A stretch of 64,000 bases of DNA. Source: Pleionea sediminis (GTDB lineage: Bacteria > Pseudomonadota > Gammaproteobacteria > Enterobacterales > Kangiellaceae). Positions within the stretch are counted from its first letter, which is position 1. Every line of letters starts with the position of its first letter. The notes below the pieces were generated by a model that was given only the letters and a program-made list of their open reading frames with translations, was not told where the DNA came from and did not search any database. The stretch covers positions 806,001 through 870,000 of the forward strand of contig NZ_SUNB01000001.1 of the NCBI RefSeq assembly GCF_007570825.1, in the 5' to 3' direction. Positions 46,492 to 56,675 of this stretch are shown here, in pieces. The translations under genes were made by a program, and so were the position numbers.

Positions 46492-46767
46492 AAGCAACGT
46501 CGATTTAAAACAGCGACTATGATTATTTGTTAAGAGAAGACGCGGCCGATATATCGCCGCGATTCACTTGTTAGCTATTTAAATTTCCTTATTATCTCTA
46601 GACGATTAACGACTCTCTTCAGCAGCTCAAACAGATAAATTTCAATCTTGAACTATACTGACTAATACAGAATTTCACAGATAAATCATTATCAAAAATA
46701 TCACGACTCTACTCTTCTATATAAATTGAATTGAGTATTCATTTACAAAAAAGTTTATCATCGATAT

Positions 46768-47682
46768 ATGGATAATCTCTCTAAAGTATTGAATGAAACA
46801 CTCCAAGCAACCTTACCTTCAATTGGAAAAGGACAGGTGGCAAACTATATTCCAGCGCTAGCCAATATTAATCCTAATCAACTAGGAGTTGCCATCGCCG
46901 ATCTCGATGGCAAAGTTTTTAAAGCAGGTGATGCCGATATACCATTTTCCATTCAAAGTATCAGTAAGTTATTCACTTTAATTCAAGCAATGAAGATTTA
47001 TGGCGAAGCAATCTGGAAAGGGGTGAGACGTGATCCTTCCGGTTTACGCTTTAACTCTTTAGTTCAACTGGAGTCTGAACACGGTATCCCTAGAAATCCT
47101 TTTATTAATGCTGGAGCACTTAAAATTTGTGACCAGCTGGAGTCCCGCTGTTCAACACCCAACTTTCAATTACTATCACTCTTAAAAGAACTTTCCCATA
47201 ATAATTCGATTAAAGTAAATCACCGGGTTGCCATTTCTGAAATAAAACATGGAGCTCGTAATGCTGCAATGGCATATCTGATGAAAGCTTTTGATAACTT
47301 CGAAAACTCTGTCGAGAAAGTTTTAGAAAGTTACGCCCACCATTGCGCCATTGAAATGAGCTGTGTCGACCTTGCACGTGCGACATTACCTTTAGCCAAT
47401 AAAGGAAAAACTCTCACTGGAAAAGCATTAATCACAACGAAACAATGTAAAAGAATTAATGCTTTGCTAGTAACCTGTGGGCTTTATGATGAAGCTGGGG
47501 AGTTCGCATTTCGTGTCGGATTACCAGGAAAAAGCGGTGTTGGAGGTGGAATTGTAGCCATCTATCCGGGGAAGTTTAGTTTGTGTGTTTGGTCGCCAGA
47601 ACTCAATAAAACGGGAAACTCGTTGGCAGGATTTGAACTGCTTGAACGTCTAACCGGGGCACTCGAAATTTCTATTTTTTAA
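46768..47682 (+). CDS. glsA: Glutaminase
   Basis: Serine-dependent glutaminase of 304 residues hydrolysing glutamine to glutamate and ammonia. The catalytic SxxK is Ser64-x2-Lys67 in IQSISKLFTL, and NPFINAGALKICDQL, followed by RNAAMAYLM, matches the GlsA family. No clear ribosome site precedes the ATG, but the family N-terminus fits. The 276-bp gap after dxs holds no other gene. Confidence 0.92.
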   Translation: MDNLSKVLNETLQATLPSIGKGQVANYIPALANINPNQLGVAIADLDGKVFKAGDADIPFSIQSISKLFTLIQAMKIYGEAIWKGVRRDPSGLRFNSLVQLESEHGIPRNPFINAGALKICDQLESRCSTPNFQLLSLLKELSHNNSIKVNHRVAISEIKHGARNAAMAYLMKAFDNFENSVEKVLESYAHHCAIEMSCVDLARATLPLANKGKTLTGKALITTKQCKRINALLVTCGLYDEAGEFAFRVGLPGKSGVGGGIVAIYPGKFSLCVWSPELNKTGNSLAGFELLERLTGALEISIF

Positions 47683-47706
47683 ATTAACAGACTCTCTTAA
47701 TTTGAA

Positions 47707-48381
47707 TTAGTTTGTTTCAATAACCAATTGATTGCCATTTTGCTGCATTTTAAATTTGTTAAGGAAAGACATACCAAGTAAAACTTTGTCCGGTTGCTCA
47801 CCAACAAGTACAGCACCTTCAATATTATTCACTACTAAATCACCAATCCGCACTTTATCCAAGTAAACTCGATAGGCCTCAACAACTCCAGATGCAGTAA
47901 CAACAGAAATTTCATTACCTTTAACTCTATACGGAATACCAATTCGATTTGCCGTTAGATGGTTCATCGCAATTGTAGAAGCGCCTGTGTCGACCAAAAA
48001 ATTAACAGAAGTTCCGTTGATAGTTCCACTGGCATGAAACATTCCATCTAGCTGACGAGAAAGAGTGACCATTTTACTCGATACCACATCTTTCTCTTCC
48101 TCACTAGCAGCATTGAATCCAATAGACGCTGATGACCCCATGGTTAATCGGCGCTCTTTGCCTTTAAACAGAATGATGGCTTCACGAGAATTAGCGGAAC
48201 GCAACTCGACACCTTCAGGCGAGACTTTTCCCACTTTCAAGACACGATCAACACCATTAATTTTTACAATGGCCGTATTCTTAAAAAGTCCCTGAACATG
48301 AATCGATAACTCTTCAGCGTTAACACTTAAACTAACGAAAAGAATTAAAATAAGATTTGATAAACACTTGCGTAATGCCAT
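47707..48381 (-). CDS. Retropepsin-like aspartic protease (TIGR02281 type), exported
   Basis: Protein of 224 residues with a signal peptide (about 1-22). The single catalytic motif is Asp131-Thr-Gly in FLVDTGASTIAMN, and LLGMSFL near the C-terminus is the usual second signature, so it would act as a dimer. The first 100 residues are a small beta domain. It overlaps the pgpA gene by 37 bp, an unusually long overlap. Function unknown; periplasmic. Confidence 0.8.
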   Translation of the reverse strand: MALRKCLSNLILILFVSLSVNAEELSIHVQGLFKNTAIVKINGVDRVLKVGKVSPEGVELRSANSREAIILFKGKERRLTMGSSASIGFNAASEEEKDVVSSKMVTLSRQLDGMFHASGTINGTSVNFLVDTGASTIAMNHLTANRIGIPYRVKGNEISVVTASGVVEAYRVYLDKVRIGDLVVNNIEGAVLVGEQPDKVLLGMSFLNKFKMQQNGNQLVIETN

Positions 48382-48839
48382 GCTAACCCACCGACTAATG
48401 CAGCCATTAATCCAGCAATGATGTCGTCGAGCATAATACCCAACCCACCTTTTACCGCCTTATCAATTGCTCCAATTGGCCATGGCTTAACAATATCGAA
48501 AAAACGGAATAAAACAAATCCGAGGATAATGGCTCGCCAATCACCAGACAAAGGCAGCATCGCTATCAAATAACCAACAATTTCGTCCCAAACTATCCCG
48601 GGATGGTCGTGCATATGCAGTGCTCGGGCCGTTTCTCCACACAAATAGATCCCAATGAGTGTCATTGCAACTATCAATAACAACATTGCCCAAATCGGCC
48701 AATGAGCTATCGCCCAAAAAAGCGGAATTGCGATGACAGTGCCTACAGTCCCCGGTGCTTTAGGAGACAATCCAGTGCCGAGTCCAAATGCCAAACAATA
48801 AATGGGATTCAATAAAATTTGTTTGTTGGTCAAAGACAT
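48345..48839 (-). CDS. pgpA: Phosphatidylglycerophosphatase A
   Basis: Membrane phosphatase of 164 residues that dephosphorylates phosphatidylglycerophosphate in phosphatidylglycerol synthesis. It has AFGLGTGLSPKAPGTVGTVIAIPLFWA near the N-terminus and HDHPGIVWDEIVGYLIAM, with three to four helices. It follows thiL in the usual nusB-thiL-pgpA order, separated by 33 bp. Confidence 0.93.
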   Translation of the reverse strand: MSLTNKQILLNPIYCLAFGLGTGLSPKAPGTVGTVIAIPLFWAIAHWPIWAMLLLIVAMTLIGIYLCGETARALHMHDHPGIVWDEIVGYLIAMLPLSGDWRAIILGFVLFRFFDIVKPWPIGAIDKAVKGGLGIMLDDIIAGLMAALVGGLAWHYASVYQILF

Positions 48840-48872
48840 TAAAATCTATCTCAACTTAGTTTCAGCATACAC

Positions 48873-49844
48873 TTATGCTGCAGCAAAATGATCAAAGCCA
48901 CTTTTTGTCAGTGTAATTTGCTCGCCATCTTTAAAAACACGAACATCACTTTTGCCGGTTACTCGACCAATTTCATAGCAAGCAACACCCACCGTTTCTA
49001 AAGCAGAACGCACTTTACTGACGTCATCTTCTTTTATCGTAAAGCACAATTCATAATCTTCGCCGCCGGTTAGTGCACATTCTAAAACGCGATCGGGATT
49101 CGTTACTTTTTTAGCTGCCTCGGATATTGGAAGCTTTTCTGCAGAAATAACCGCGCCAACCTGGCTGGCTTTACAAATGTGTCCAAGGTCGGCAACGAGT
49201 CCGTCTGAAATATCAATCGCAGCAGTCGCCCGACTTCTGAGTGCAATACCAGCAGCAACTTTCGCTTGGGGGCGATAAAATTTGTCGAGCAAACTATCTC
49301 GATATTCCCCATGCGCAGCCAACTGATGTTCAGCAACTTGCAAACCGAGCGATGCATCACCCAACGTACCAGTAACGCAAACGACATCGCCAGCTTCAGC
49401 ACCAGAGCGACGCAAAGCAACATTTTCGGGAACAAATCCATGCACTTGCATAGTAATCGATAAGGGTCCGCGAGTTGTATCACCACCAACAACCTGTAAA
49501 CCATAATGAACCAACAGCTCATGCAGACTATCAGAAAAGGCTTGTAACCAGCCCAAATCGATTTTTGGTATGGATAAAGATAGAGTAATCCACGCTGGCT
49601 CTGCGCCCATCGCTGCTAAATCACTTAGATTAACAGCCATTGCTTTTGCAGCTACATCAGCAGCTGCGGTTTCATGCAAAAAATGAACGCCTTCGACCAA
49701 TGTGTCCATTGAAACCGCTAAACTTTGCCCTTCGGGTACGTTTAGCAAAGCACAATCATCGCCAATTCCTAATACAACATCTTTTCGCTGGGGATTATCG
49801 CGCACGAAAAAACGCTCAATTAAATTGAACTCAGATAACGCCAT
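48873..49844 (-). CDS. thiL: Thiamine-monophosphate kinase
   Basis: ATP-dependent kinase of 323 residues that makes thiamine diphosphate. GIGDDCALL near the N-terminus, SMDTLVEGVHF and the GGDTTRG motif near residue 115 coordinate Mg-ATP in this family, and SDGLVADLGHI and LTGGEDYELCF lie in the C-terminal half. It starts eight bases after nusB. Confidence 0.95.
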   Translation of the reverse strand: MALSEFNLIERFFVRDNPQRKDVVLGIGDDCALLNVPEGQSLAVSMDTLVEGVHFLHETAAADVAAKAMAVNLSDLAAMGAEPAWITLSLSIPKIDLGWLQAFSDSLHELLVHYGLQVVGGDTTRGPLSITMQVHGFVPENVALRRSGAEAGDVVCVTGTLGDASLGLQVAEHQLAAHGEYRDSLLDKFYRPQAKVAAGIALRSRATAAIDISDGLVADLGHICKASQVGAVISAEKLPISEAAKKVTNPDRVLECALTGGEDYELCFTIKEDDVSKVRSALETVGVACYEIGRVTGKSDVRVFKDGEQITLTKSGFDHFAAA

Positions 49845-49852
49845 AGATATCC

Positions 49853-50284
49853 TTATTTTCGAAGTTCGAGTGGTCGCAAATTTCTAGCAGCTTTATCCAG
49901 AACACCATTCACATATTTGTGTCCATCTTCTGCGCCAAAAACTTTCGCCAACTCTAAAGCCTCGTTTATGACCACTCGATAAGGGATGTCTTGTCGCTCT
50001 GACAACTCCCAAACCGCTAGTCGTAAAATTGCACGCTCAACCGGGTCAATATCTTCAACTTCACGATCAATGTGTTTCGCTATTTCTTGATCGAAATTGG
50101 TCAAGCCCGTTAATACACCACGAACTAACTCCAGAAAATAAGGTACCTCGACCTTATTGGTATTCATGGTTTCGATAAATTGATTCTCTATGTCTGCCAA
50201 TTCAGAGCCAGACATTTGCCATTGATAGATAGCTTGCACACCATAATGCCGTGCTTTACGTCTTTGTGATGGTTTCAACGCCAT
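49853..50284 (-). CDS. nusB: Transcription antitermination factor NusB
   Basis: All-helical RNA-binding protein of 143 residues that works with NusE/S10 in rRNA antitermination. It starts with PSQRRKARHYGVQAIYQW and ends with IPYRVVINEALELAKVFG and KYVNGVLDKAARNL, all typical. Its start overlaps the ribH stop by one base. Confidence 0.95.
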   Translation of the reverse strand: MALKPSQRRKARHYGVQAIYQWQMSGSELADIENQFIETMNTNKVEVPYFLELVRGVLTGLTNFDQEIAKHIDREVEDIDPVERAILRLAVWELSERQDIPYRVVINEALELAKVFGAEDGHKYVNGVLDKAARNLRPLELRK

Positions 50285-50748
50285 TAATTCAAACTCTCGA
50301 ACAAATTAACCATCTCAAGCGCAGTAATTGCCGCTTCACCACCTTTGTTACCCGCTTTTGTACCTGCTCGCTCGATTGCTTGCTCGATACTATCGACAGT
50401 CAGTACACCAAAAGAAACAGGAACATCGGCATCTAAAGAAACTTGAGCCAATCCCTTAGTACATTCTCCAGCGACGTAATCAAAATGAGGTGTTCCACCT
50501 CGAATAACGGCGCCAAGAGCAATGATGGCATCGTGCTGTTTTTTGGCAGCAATTCGCTTAGCAGCTATCGGCATTTCAAAAGCACCGGGAACTCGGTATA
50601 TTTCAATATTTTTTTCGTCTACACCGTGACGTTTCAAAGTATCAATAGCACCTTCTAACAAGCTTTCAACAATGAAGCTGTTAAAACGCGCAACCAGAAT
50701 CGCAAACTTGGATTTTCCGGCAATTAATTGGCCTTCATAAGTTTTCAT
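50284..50748 (-). CDS. ribH: 6,7-dimethyl-8-ribityllumazine synthase
   Basis: Lumazine synthase of 154 residues, penultimate step of riboflavin synthesis. Motifs include [41 protein letters not shown] with the catalytic His region, and GNKGGEAA. It follows ribBA in the leftward operon by 83 bp, in which no riboswitch is recognised. Confidence 0.95.
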   Translation of the reverse strand: MKTYEGQLIAGKSKFAILVARFNSFIVESLLEGAIDTLKRHGVDEKNIEIYRVPGAFEMPIAAKRIAAKKQHDAIIALGAVIRGGTPHFDYVAGECTKGLAQVSLDADVPVSFGVLTVDSIEQAIERAGTKAGNKGGEAAITALEMVNLFESLN

Positions 50749-50831
50749 AAAATGTTCCTATTTATGAGCGGTTTCCGCTTAAACTTTTTAACTTTCAATT
50801 TTAGACTGAGGAAACCCTCTTAGTGCTAAAA

Positions 50832-51953
50832 TTACTGTTCTGTATCTTCGATGTACTCAACGACTTCGAGTTTAAATCCAGATAGCGCATGATATTTCTT
50901 TTCTGGGCTCAACAAACGCATCTGATGAACCCCCAAATCAGCCAAGATCTGCGAGCCAACACCCACATTTCGTAAAGCAGCACTATCATCTGCACGAGGT
51001 GACTCGACACCAGTATCTTCTTGTTGATATCGATTAAGTCGATTTAACAGTGACGATTTAGTTTCCTGATTATCGATGATAACGATAACGCCGTTACCTT
51101 CTTTCGCAATTCGCTCAATTGCCCGATTTAATGTCCAGCTGGATAATTTGCCGCGCTGCTTGTGCAATAAATCGGTTAATACGTTTGCAACATGCACTCG
51201 AACCATCGTTGGTTTATTTTCTTCAACTTCGCCTTTAACTAATGCGAAATGAACACCCTCATCAATTGAATCTTGATAGGTGTGTAAACGAAAGTCCCCG
51301 TAGGGCGTTGGCCACTCACATTCGCTAATTTTATCTACCGTTTTTTCGTTTAAAGTCCGATACTCTATTAAATCAGCGATAGTACCCATCTTGAGGTTAT
51401 GTTCTTTAGCAAAAACCTCTAAATCAGGTCGGCGCGCCATAGTACCGTCTTCGTTTAAAATTTCAACAATTACCGCATAAGGATCAAGTCCCGCGAGCTT
51501 TGCCAAATCACAACCAGCTTCTGTATGACCCGCTCGATTAAGCACACCACCGGGCTGTGCCATGAGCGGAAATATATGACCCGGTTGAACAAGATCGGAT
51601 GGTTTGGCTTCTGCTGCTACCGCCGCTTGAATCGTACGCGCCCTATCTGCGGCAGAAATTCCGGTCGTAACACCTTCGGCTGCTTCGATAGACGTTGTGA
51701 ATGCAGTAGAAAACTGAGCACCATTTTGCTGAACCATAAGAGAAAGATTCAGCTGCTGACAACGTTCTCGCGTCAAAGTCAGGCAAATGAGTCCGCGGCC
51801 ATAACGTGCCATAAAGTTGATATCTTCCGGGCGTACCAGGCTTCCAGCCATAATGAGATCGCCTTCGTTTTCACGATCTTCGTCGTCCATCAATATAACC
51901 ATCTTGCCCTGGCGAATGTCTTCAATCAGTTCAGGAATTGTACTTAATGCCAT
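50832..51953 (-). CDS. ribB: 3,4-dihydroxy-2-butanone-4-phosphate synthase with degenerate GTP cyclohydrolase II domain
   Basis: Protein of 373 residues usually annotated as RibBA. The N-terminal DHBP synthase domain (1-200) is intact, with [15 protein letters not shown] and [10 protein letters not shown]. The C-terminal RibA-like domain (about 205-370) lacks the zinc-cysteine signature (CxRSECLTGDVFGSxRCDCG); the equivalent region reads [21 protein letters not shown] cyclohydrolase activity should be lost, so another ribA is expected elsewhere. It lies between ribE and ribH. Confidence 0.93.
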   Translation of the reverse strand: MALSTIPELIEDIRQGKMVILMDDEDRENEGDLIMAGSLVRPEDINFMARYGRGLICLTLTRERCQQLNLSLMVQQNGAQFSTAFTTSIEAAEGVTTGISAADRARTIQAAVAAEAKPSDLVQPGHIFPLMAQPGGVLNRAGHTEAGCDLAKLAGLDPYAVIVEILNEDGTMARRPDLEVFAKEHNLKMGTIADLIEYRTLNEKTVDKISECEWPTPYGDFRLHTYQDSIDEGVHFALVKGEVEENKPTMVRVHVANVLTDLLHKQRGKLSSWTLNRAIERIAKEGNGVIVIIDNQETKSSLLNRLNRYQQEDTGVESPRADDSAALRNVGVGSQILADLGVHQMRLLSPEKKYHALSGFKLEVVEYIEDTEQ

Positions 51954-52019
51954 TAAAATCGCCGTTTTTTTGGTTAGGGTGTGAAATAAGGGGCACGATT
52001 ATACCAGCCTTCGAGCCGA

Positions 52020-52670
52020 TTATTTAATAAATCCAGACTTTGCTAACAAATCTTTGCTTATTTCGCCGGCGCTATCGCCTGAATATTGAATCAGTCGCTC
52101 TAAATACCGTGCGATTTGATCAACCTCCAGATTAATCTCAGTACCGACCTGGTAGTTTGACATGATAGTCTCTTGTAACGTATGCGGCACAATATTAAGT
52201 TCAAACTGATTGCCATTGACTTTGTTAACGGTCAAGCTGATTCCATCGACGGTAATGGAGCCTTTATGTGCAATATAACGAGCCAGCTCTTGAGGCGCTT
52301 CAATGACAAATCGAACAGACCGAGCATCTTCCCAGCGATTGACAACTTTTCCAATGCCATCAACATGACCGCTGACCAGATGACCTCCTAAGCGAGTGGT
52401 AGGCGTTAATGCTTTTTCCAAGTTCAATGGTTGTCCCGCTTGATAGTTTTTAAATCCGGTCAATGCGATAGTTTCGCCGGATACATCGGCTTGAAAAAAA
52501 TGAGTGCCAAAATCAATAACCGTCAGACAGACTCCGTTGCAAGCGATTGAATCACCCAAGGCAACATCATTCATATCCAGTTTACCCGTAGCAATTTTGA
52601 ATCGTTTATCGCCACCTTTTGACTCAATGCTCTCGATGGAACCGACAGCCTCAATAATACCTGTAAACAT
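52020..52670 (-). CDS. ribE: Riboflavin synthase alpha subunit
   Basis: Protein of 216 residues with two lumazine-binding repeats. It starts with MFTGIIEAVGSIESI and continues with CNGVCLTV, GDSI and RLGGHLVSGHVDGIG, typical of RibE (RibC). It forms riboflavin by dismutation of two lumazine molecules. It follows ribD in the leftward riboflavin operon. Confidence 0.95.
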   Translation of the reverse strand: MFTGIIEAVGSIESIESKGGDKRFKIATGKLDMNDVALGDSIACNGVCLTVIDFGTHFFQADVSGETIALTGFKNYQAGQPLNLEKALTPTTRLGGHLVSGHVDGIGKVVNRWEDARSVRFVIEAPQELARYIAHKGSITVDGISLTVNKVNGNQFELNIVPHTLQETIMSNYQVGTEINLEVDQIARYLERLIQYSGDSAGEISKDLLAKSGFIK

Positions 52671-52703
52671 TCAAATTTCTCTTTCGATAATGGTCGATAA
52701 AAT

Positions 52704-53816
52704 CTAACTTTTAAACCGATAAGTTAAACGAATATCGTCACCAAAATGGCGACAGTCACTGAGCGACAGCGTCAAAGCTTGCTCCATTGTGTCAAATGGC
52801 AACAGAGCCATCGGACGAGCCTGACTGCCCATCAGTTTTGGCGCCATATAAATGATAAGTTCGTCCACTAGCTGCGCCTTAATAAATTCGGCTGCAAGAA
52901 TACTTCCAGCTTCCACTAGCACTTCATTGCACTCGTTTGTTGCGCATAAAGTTAATAACTGGCTTAAAAACTCTTTTCCACTGCCAGGCACCTGTTTACG
53001 TTCAACATGCTCAGGCAGATTAACATCGGGATGTTTATCGCCAACCCACCAGATGGGCGACTCAATAGAAAAGAAGCGTTGTGATAGATTCGCACGAGCT
53101 TGTCGATCAATAAGAATACGTACTGGTTGTCGAAAAGCCGAGAAAGCTTTTTTTTCAAATTCTTCACCCAACTCATTGAGACGAACATTCATCGATGGAT
53201 TGTCGAGTGCCAAAGTGCCGCTGCCGGTAATTATCGCATCGTGTCTGGCACGTAATCGCTGTACATCCCTCCGAGACTGTTCTCCGGTGATCCACTGACT
53301 CTCTCCGCTGGCCATGGCCGTTCGACCATCGACACTTATAGCAACTTTCACTCGAACCCAAGGTTTGCGTTGAGTCATACGTTTAATAAATCCCGGATTA
53401 AGTAACTCAGCTTCTTGCGTCATTAATCCATATTTCACAGCAATGCCGGCTTGTTTCAACATGTGAAAGCCGCCACCATCAACGCGCGGATTTGGATCGC
53501 GCATGGCACAAATAACCTCGGAGATTCCAGCATCAATTAGAGCTTGTGCACAGGGAGGTGTTTTACCATGATGAGCGCAAGGTTCTAACGTGACATAAGC
53601 CGTAGCGCCTTTAGCACCGTCTCCGGCCTGACGTAAAGCATTGACCTCTGCGTGTGCTTCGCCAAAAGCCTGATGAAAACCTTCACCGATAATTTGCTCA
53701 TCTTTAACGATGACACAGCCCACTCGAGGATTGGGGCGAGCTAAAAAGATGCCTTTCTCCGCTAACCGCAAAGCATGCGCCATAATGTTCGCGTCGAATG
53801 CAGAAAATTCAGCCAT
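52704..53816 (-). CDS. ribD: Bifunctional riboflavin deaminase/reductase
   Basis: Protein of 370 residues with an N-terminal deaminase (HAEVNALRQAG and TLEPCAHHGKTPPCAQALI zinc motif, about 51-95) and a C-terminal reductase that binds NADPH (VAISVDGRTAM, SGSGTL, DELIIYMAPKLMG). Both catalytic motifs look intact. It is the first riboflavin gene after nrdR. Confidence 0.95.
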   Translation of the reverse strand: MAEFSAFDANIMAHALRLAEKGIFLARPNPRVGCVIVKDEQIIGEGFHQAFGEAHAEVNALRQAGDGAKGATAYVTLEPCAHHGKTPPCAQALIDAGISEVICAMRDPNPRVDGGGFHMLKQAGIAVKYGLMTQEAELLNPGFIKRMTQRKPWVRVKVAISVDGRTAMASGESQWITGEQSRRDVQRLRARHDAIITGSGTLALDNPSMNVRLNELGEEFEKKAFSAFRQPVRILIDRQARANLSQRFFSIESPIWWVGDKHPDVNLPEHVERKQVPGSGKEFLSQLLTLCATNECNEVLVEAGSILAAEFIKAQLVDELIIYMAPKLMGSQARPMALLPFDTMEQALTLSLSDCRHFGDDIRLTYRFKS

Positions 53817-53843
53817 AAAAATGCCGTTTCGCGGAGTTAATAA

Positions 53844-54299
53844 TTAATTAGAAGAGTTGAGTTTGTTGATCTCATCACTGAACTGCTTAACGTCTTTAAA
53901 TCGACGGTAGACCGACGCAAACCGAACATAAGCCACTTGGTCGAGTTCTTTAAGAGCTTCCATGACTAACTCTCCCAGCAGCTTCGCCTCGATTTCGCGT
54001 TCGCCTGTAGCACGTAATGTTGATTTAATTTGCAGAATTGCTTTCTCTAGAGATTCAACACTTACCGGGCGTTTTTCAACAGCTCGCATAATGCCAGCTC
54101 TAAGCTTGTCTTCATCAAACGGTTGGCGAGAACCATCGCTCTTCACAACACGCGGCATCATCAATTCGGCAGATTCAAATGTGGTAAATCGCTCGCCACA
54201 TGCCGCGCATTCTCTTCGACGACGAACCTGACCACCTTCGCTAACTAAACGAGAATCGATCACCTTGGTATCCGAATGGGAGCAAAATGGGCAGTGCAT
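53844..54299 (-). CDS. nrdR: Transcriptional repressor NrdR
   Basis: Nucleotide-sensing repressor of ribonucleotide reductase genes, 151 residues. The zinc ribbon is MHCPFCSH...[12 protein letters not shown] and the ATP-cone follows ([24 protein letters not shown]). I chose the ATG at 54299, supported by a GAGGAA ribosome site; an upstream extension of 18 codons gives unrelated residues. It lies between glyA and ribD, as in other gammaproteobacteria. Confidence 0.95.
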   Translation of the reverse strand: MHCPFCSHSDTKVIDSRLVSEGGQVRRRRECAACGERFTTFESAELMMPRVVKSDGSRQPFDEDKLRAGIMRAVEKRPVSVESLEKAILQIKSTLRATGEREIEAKLLGELVMEALKELDQVAYVRFASVYRRFKDVKQFSDEINKLNSSN

Positions 54300-54356
54300 G
54301 ATATTCCTCAGTATTGGGGTTGTAACTAAGGGCGCCCCAAGACGCCCGAACACAGC

Positions 54357-55616
54357 CTAGTTTTTATAAACTGGAAATTCAGCGGTAAGTTTAGCGACTT
54401 TGTCTTTAACTTGCTGAATGACTTCTTCGTTATTGATGTCGTCGAGAATATCACAAATCCAGCCAGCTAGCATGGCAGCTTCTTGCTCTTTAAAACCGCG
54501 AGTAGTGATTGCTGGAGTACCCATTCTCAATCCACTGGTAACAAATGGAGAGCGCGGCTCATTTGGCACGGTGTTTTTGTTAACCGTTATATGAGCTTTG
54601 CCCAATGCCGCTTCAGCGTCTTTGCCCGTGATATCTTTATCAATTAAGTCCATCAAGAACAAGTGATTATCGGTACCGCCTGAAACGATTTTGTATCCTC
54701 GCTCGATGATCACTTTCACCATTGCTTGAGAGTTTTTAATAACCTGCTTTTGTGTTTCTTTAAACTCATCACCCAGAGCTTCTTTAAATGCTATCGCTTT
54801 TGCCGCGATGACGTGCATTAATGGTCCACCCTGATTCCCCGGAAAAACAGAAGAATTAAACTTCTTTTCCAAATCAGGGTTACTTCTTGCCAAAATAATT
54901 CCACCTCTTGGCCCCGCCAGAGTTTTATGAGTTGTCGATGTCACAACATCTGCATGCGGGACAGGATTAGGATACAAACCAGCGGCAACCAATCCAGCAA
55001 CATGCGCCATATCAACCATTAAATAAGCACCGACTTCATCTGCAATCTTACGAAAACGAGCCCAGTCGACCGTTCGAGAATATGCAGAAAAACCAGCCAC
55101 AATCATTTTGGGTTGGTGTTCTTTTGCTAAGGCTTCAACCTGCTCATAATCGATATAGCCTTCATCGTTGACTGGATATTGAACTGCTTTATAAATTTTG
55201 CCCGAAAAGTTAACTGGTGAACCATGCGTTAAATGGCCGCCATCAGATAAGCTCATACCCAACACGGTATCACCTGGCTTTAATAAGGCCATGTAAACGG
55301 CTGAATTGGCTTGTGAACCAGAGTGTGGTTGCACGTTGGCATAATCAGCACCAAATAACTGCTTCAATCGCTCAATCGCTATATCTTCTGCAACATCCAC
55401 ATACTCACACCCACCATAGTACCGCTTATGAGGATACCCTTCGGCATATTTGTTGGTCAGGCAAGACCCCTGAGCTGCCATTACTCGGCTACTGGTATAG
55501 TTTTCGGAGGCGATAAGCTCAATATGCGCTTCTTGTCGCGCACGCTCATCTTCTATCGCTTTCCAAATTTCGGGATCATACTCGGCGATCGATGATGTGT
55601 TTTGTAACATGCTCAT
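54357..55616 (-). CDS. glyA: Serine hydroxymethyltransferase
   Basis: PLP enzyme of 419 residues that interconverts serine and glycine, supplying one-carbon units. The PLP lysine lies in [14 protein letters not shown] (about 228), and [26 protein letters not shown] and PHSGSQAN match the family. I chose the ATG at 55616 with a GAGAAG motif upstream; a TTG two codons earlier is less likely. First gene of the long leftward operon. Confidence 0.97.
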   Translation of the reverse strand: MSMLQNTSSIAEYDPEIWKAIEDERARQEAHIELIASENYTSSRVMAAQGSCLTNKYAEGYPHKRYYGGCEYVDVAEDIAIERLKQLFGADYANVQPHSGSQANSAVYMALLKPGDTVLGMSLSDGGHLTHGSPVNFSGKIYKAVQYPVNDEGYIDYEQVEALAKEHQPKMIVAGFSAYSRTVDWARFRKIADEVGAYLMVDMAHVAGLVAAGLYPNPVPHADVVTSTTHKTLAGPRGGIILARSNPDLEKKFNSSVFPGNQGGPLMHVIAAKAIAFKEALGDEFKETQKQVIKNSQAMVKVIIERGYKIVSGGTDNHLFLMDLIDKDITGKDAEAALGKAHITVNKNTVPNEPRSPFVTSGLRMGTPAITTRGFKEQEAAMLAGWICDILDDINNEEVIQQVKDKVAKLTAEFPVYKN

Positions 55617-55918
55617 GGACAACTTCTCTTTTCAATTCAAGGTTTGGACTTTGCACGCATTTTACCCAAACCAAAACTTAATGTCGTCCGCTTATTCGAA
55701 TTAATTAGTCCCGATTGAAATAATTGATAGCACGAATTGAAATTCTTCTGTTCGTTGTTATATGTGATGCTTTTTTAGCCGGATTAGTGAAGTAGTTCGC
55801 CTTAATCCTCAGCATATTCTCAGCGCTTCGACTAAACTTTAACAATGGCTTATTTTCACCGTCAGTATTCAATTGAGCGCAGGCAATTGAATACAAGCCA
55901 ATTTTTCGAGGAATTCCC
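55617..55918. other. 302-bp divergent intergenic region
   Basis: The region separates leftward glyA from the rightward Cys-rich gene. It holds the 11-bp inverted repeat at 55865-55894 and many AATTGA-like short motifs. No RNA gene or riboswitch is recognised. Confidence 0.5.
55865..55894 (+). promoter_or_regulatory. 11-bp perfect inverted repeat just upstream of the Cys-rich gene
   Basis: GTATTCAATTG and CAATTGAATAC are exact complements separated by eight bases, ending 24 bases before the ATG at 55919. A run of five T follows eight bases after the stem. It could be an operator dyad or an attenuator-like hairpin in the leader. Confidence 0.5.
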
Positions 55919-56644
55919 ATGAGCTACTACAACATCATCTACCGATTTCAATTGGCAGACAATGATATTGAAACAGTAGGTTTGCAACTCGATGAAAACT
56001 CTCTCGTGTTGAAAGAAGGTGACAATAAGAATCTCCCAGAGTGGACCAAACTTCGCTACAAACAATGTTCTAATTGTCCACTCAAACCAACGGAAGTTCC
56101 TCACTGCCCAGTGGCCAAGCACTTATCTAAATACACTCAAATGTTCGATAAATTGCAATCTTTCGATAAGGTAAAAGTCCAAGTAAAGAATTCGCAACGC
56201 ATGGTATCTCAAACCACGAATGCACAAAAAGCGATGACCGCATTCATTGGTTTGGTTATGGCGACGAGTGGTTGCCCTCACACTGCATATTTTCGTCCCA
56301 TGGCTCGGTTTCATTTACCTCTTTCCGACGAAAAAGAGACAATCTACCGCGTAGTGTCTATGTATTTACTGGCACAATATTTCAAAGATCAAAATGACCA
56401 ACCTGCGGATTGGAGTCTGCGCGGTTTGAATAAAATCTATGACAATATTAGTACAGTAAATCAGGGTATTGGTGGGCGTCTTCGTGAAGCCACTAAAACC
56501 GATACTTCCCTCAATGCTATTGTCGATCTCGATATGTACACTCGTGTCATCCCAGACATGATTGAAGAGTCCCTTTTTGAGATCAGAGATCTATTTGCGG
56601 TCTATTTAAATCTAGACAAGGGCAATTATGACTTTAAGTTTTAG
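55919..56644 (+). CDS. Conserved hypothetical protein with Cys-x2-Cys-x9-Cys motif
   Basis: Soluble protein of 241 residues. Cys50, Cys53 and Cys63 (KQCSNCPLKPTEVPHCPVA) resemble a metal or iron-sulfur site, and a fourth Cys is near residue 123 (SGCPHTAYF). The rest is mainly helical with a well-defined TSGCPHTAYFRPMARFHLPLS core. I do not recognise a named family confidently. GAGGAATTCCC precedes the start. It stands alone, downstream of a strong inverted repeat. Confidence 0.7.
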   Translation: MSYYNIIYRFQLADNDIETVGLQLDENSLVLKEGDNKNLPEWTKLRYKQCSNCPLKPTEVPHCPVAKHLSKYTQMFDKLQSFDKVKVQVKNSQRMVSQTTNAQKAMTAFIGLVMATSGCPHTAYFRPMARFHLPLSDEKETIYRVVSMYLLAQYFKDQNDQPADWSLRGLNKIYDNISTVNQGIGGRLREATKTDTSLNAIVDLDMYTRVIPDMIEESLFEIRDLFAVYLNLDKGNYDFKF

Positions 56645-56655
56645 TTTTGAAGTCA

Positions 56656-56675
56656 ACGCCTTGCGTTGTTTCTAA
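56656..56675 (+). terminator. Possible terminator after the Cys-rich gene
   Basis: A 6-bp stem CAACGC / GCGTTG with a CTT loop is followed by TTTCT. It lies between two convergent genes. The stem is short and the T tract broken. Confidence 0.4.

Noticed and set aside
46541-46561. GC-rich hairpin after dxs.
   Set aside because: No T tract follows and the stem has a bulge; it is too weak to call a terminator, and no RNA gene is recognisable.
50749-52019. Searched the riboflavin gene leaders for an FMN riboswitch.
   Set aside because: The conserved FMN-aptamer core was not seen in the gaps at 50749-50831 or 51954-52019.
52852-53298. 148-codon frame opposite ribD.
   Set aside because: Antisense to a conserved enzyme, low-complexity Ser/Arg composition, no start signal.
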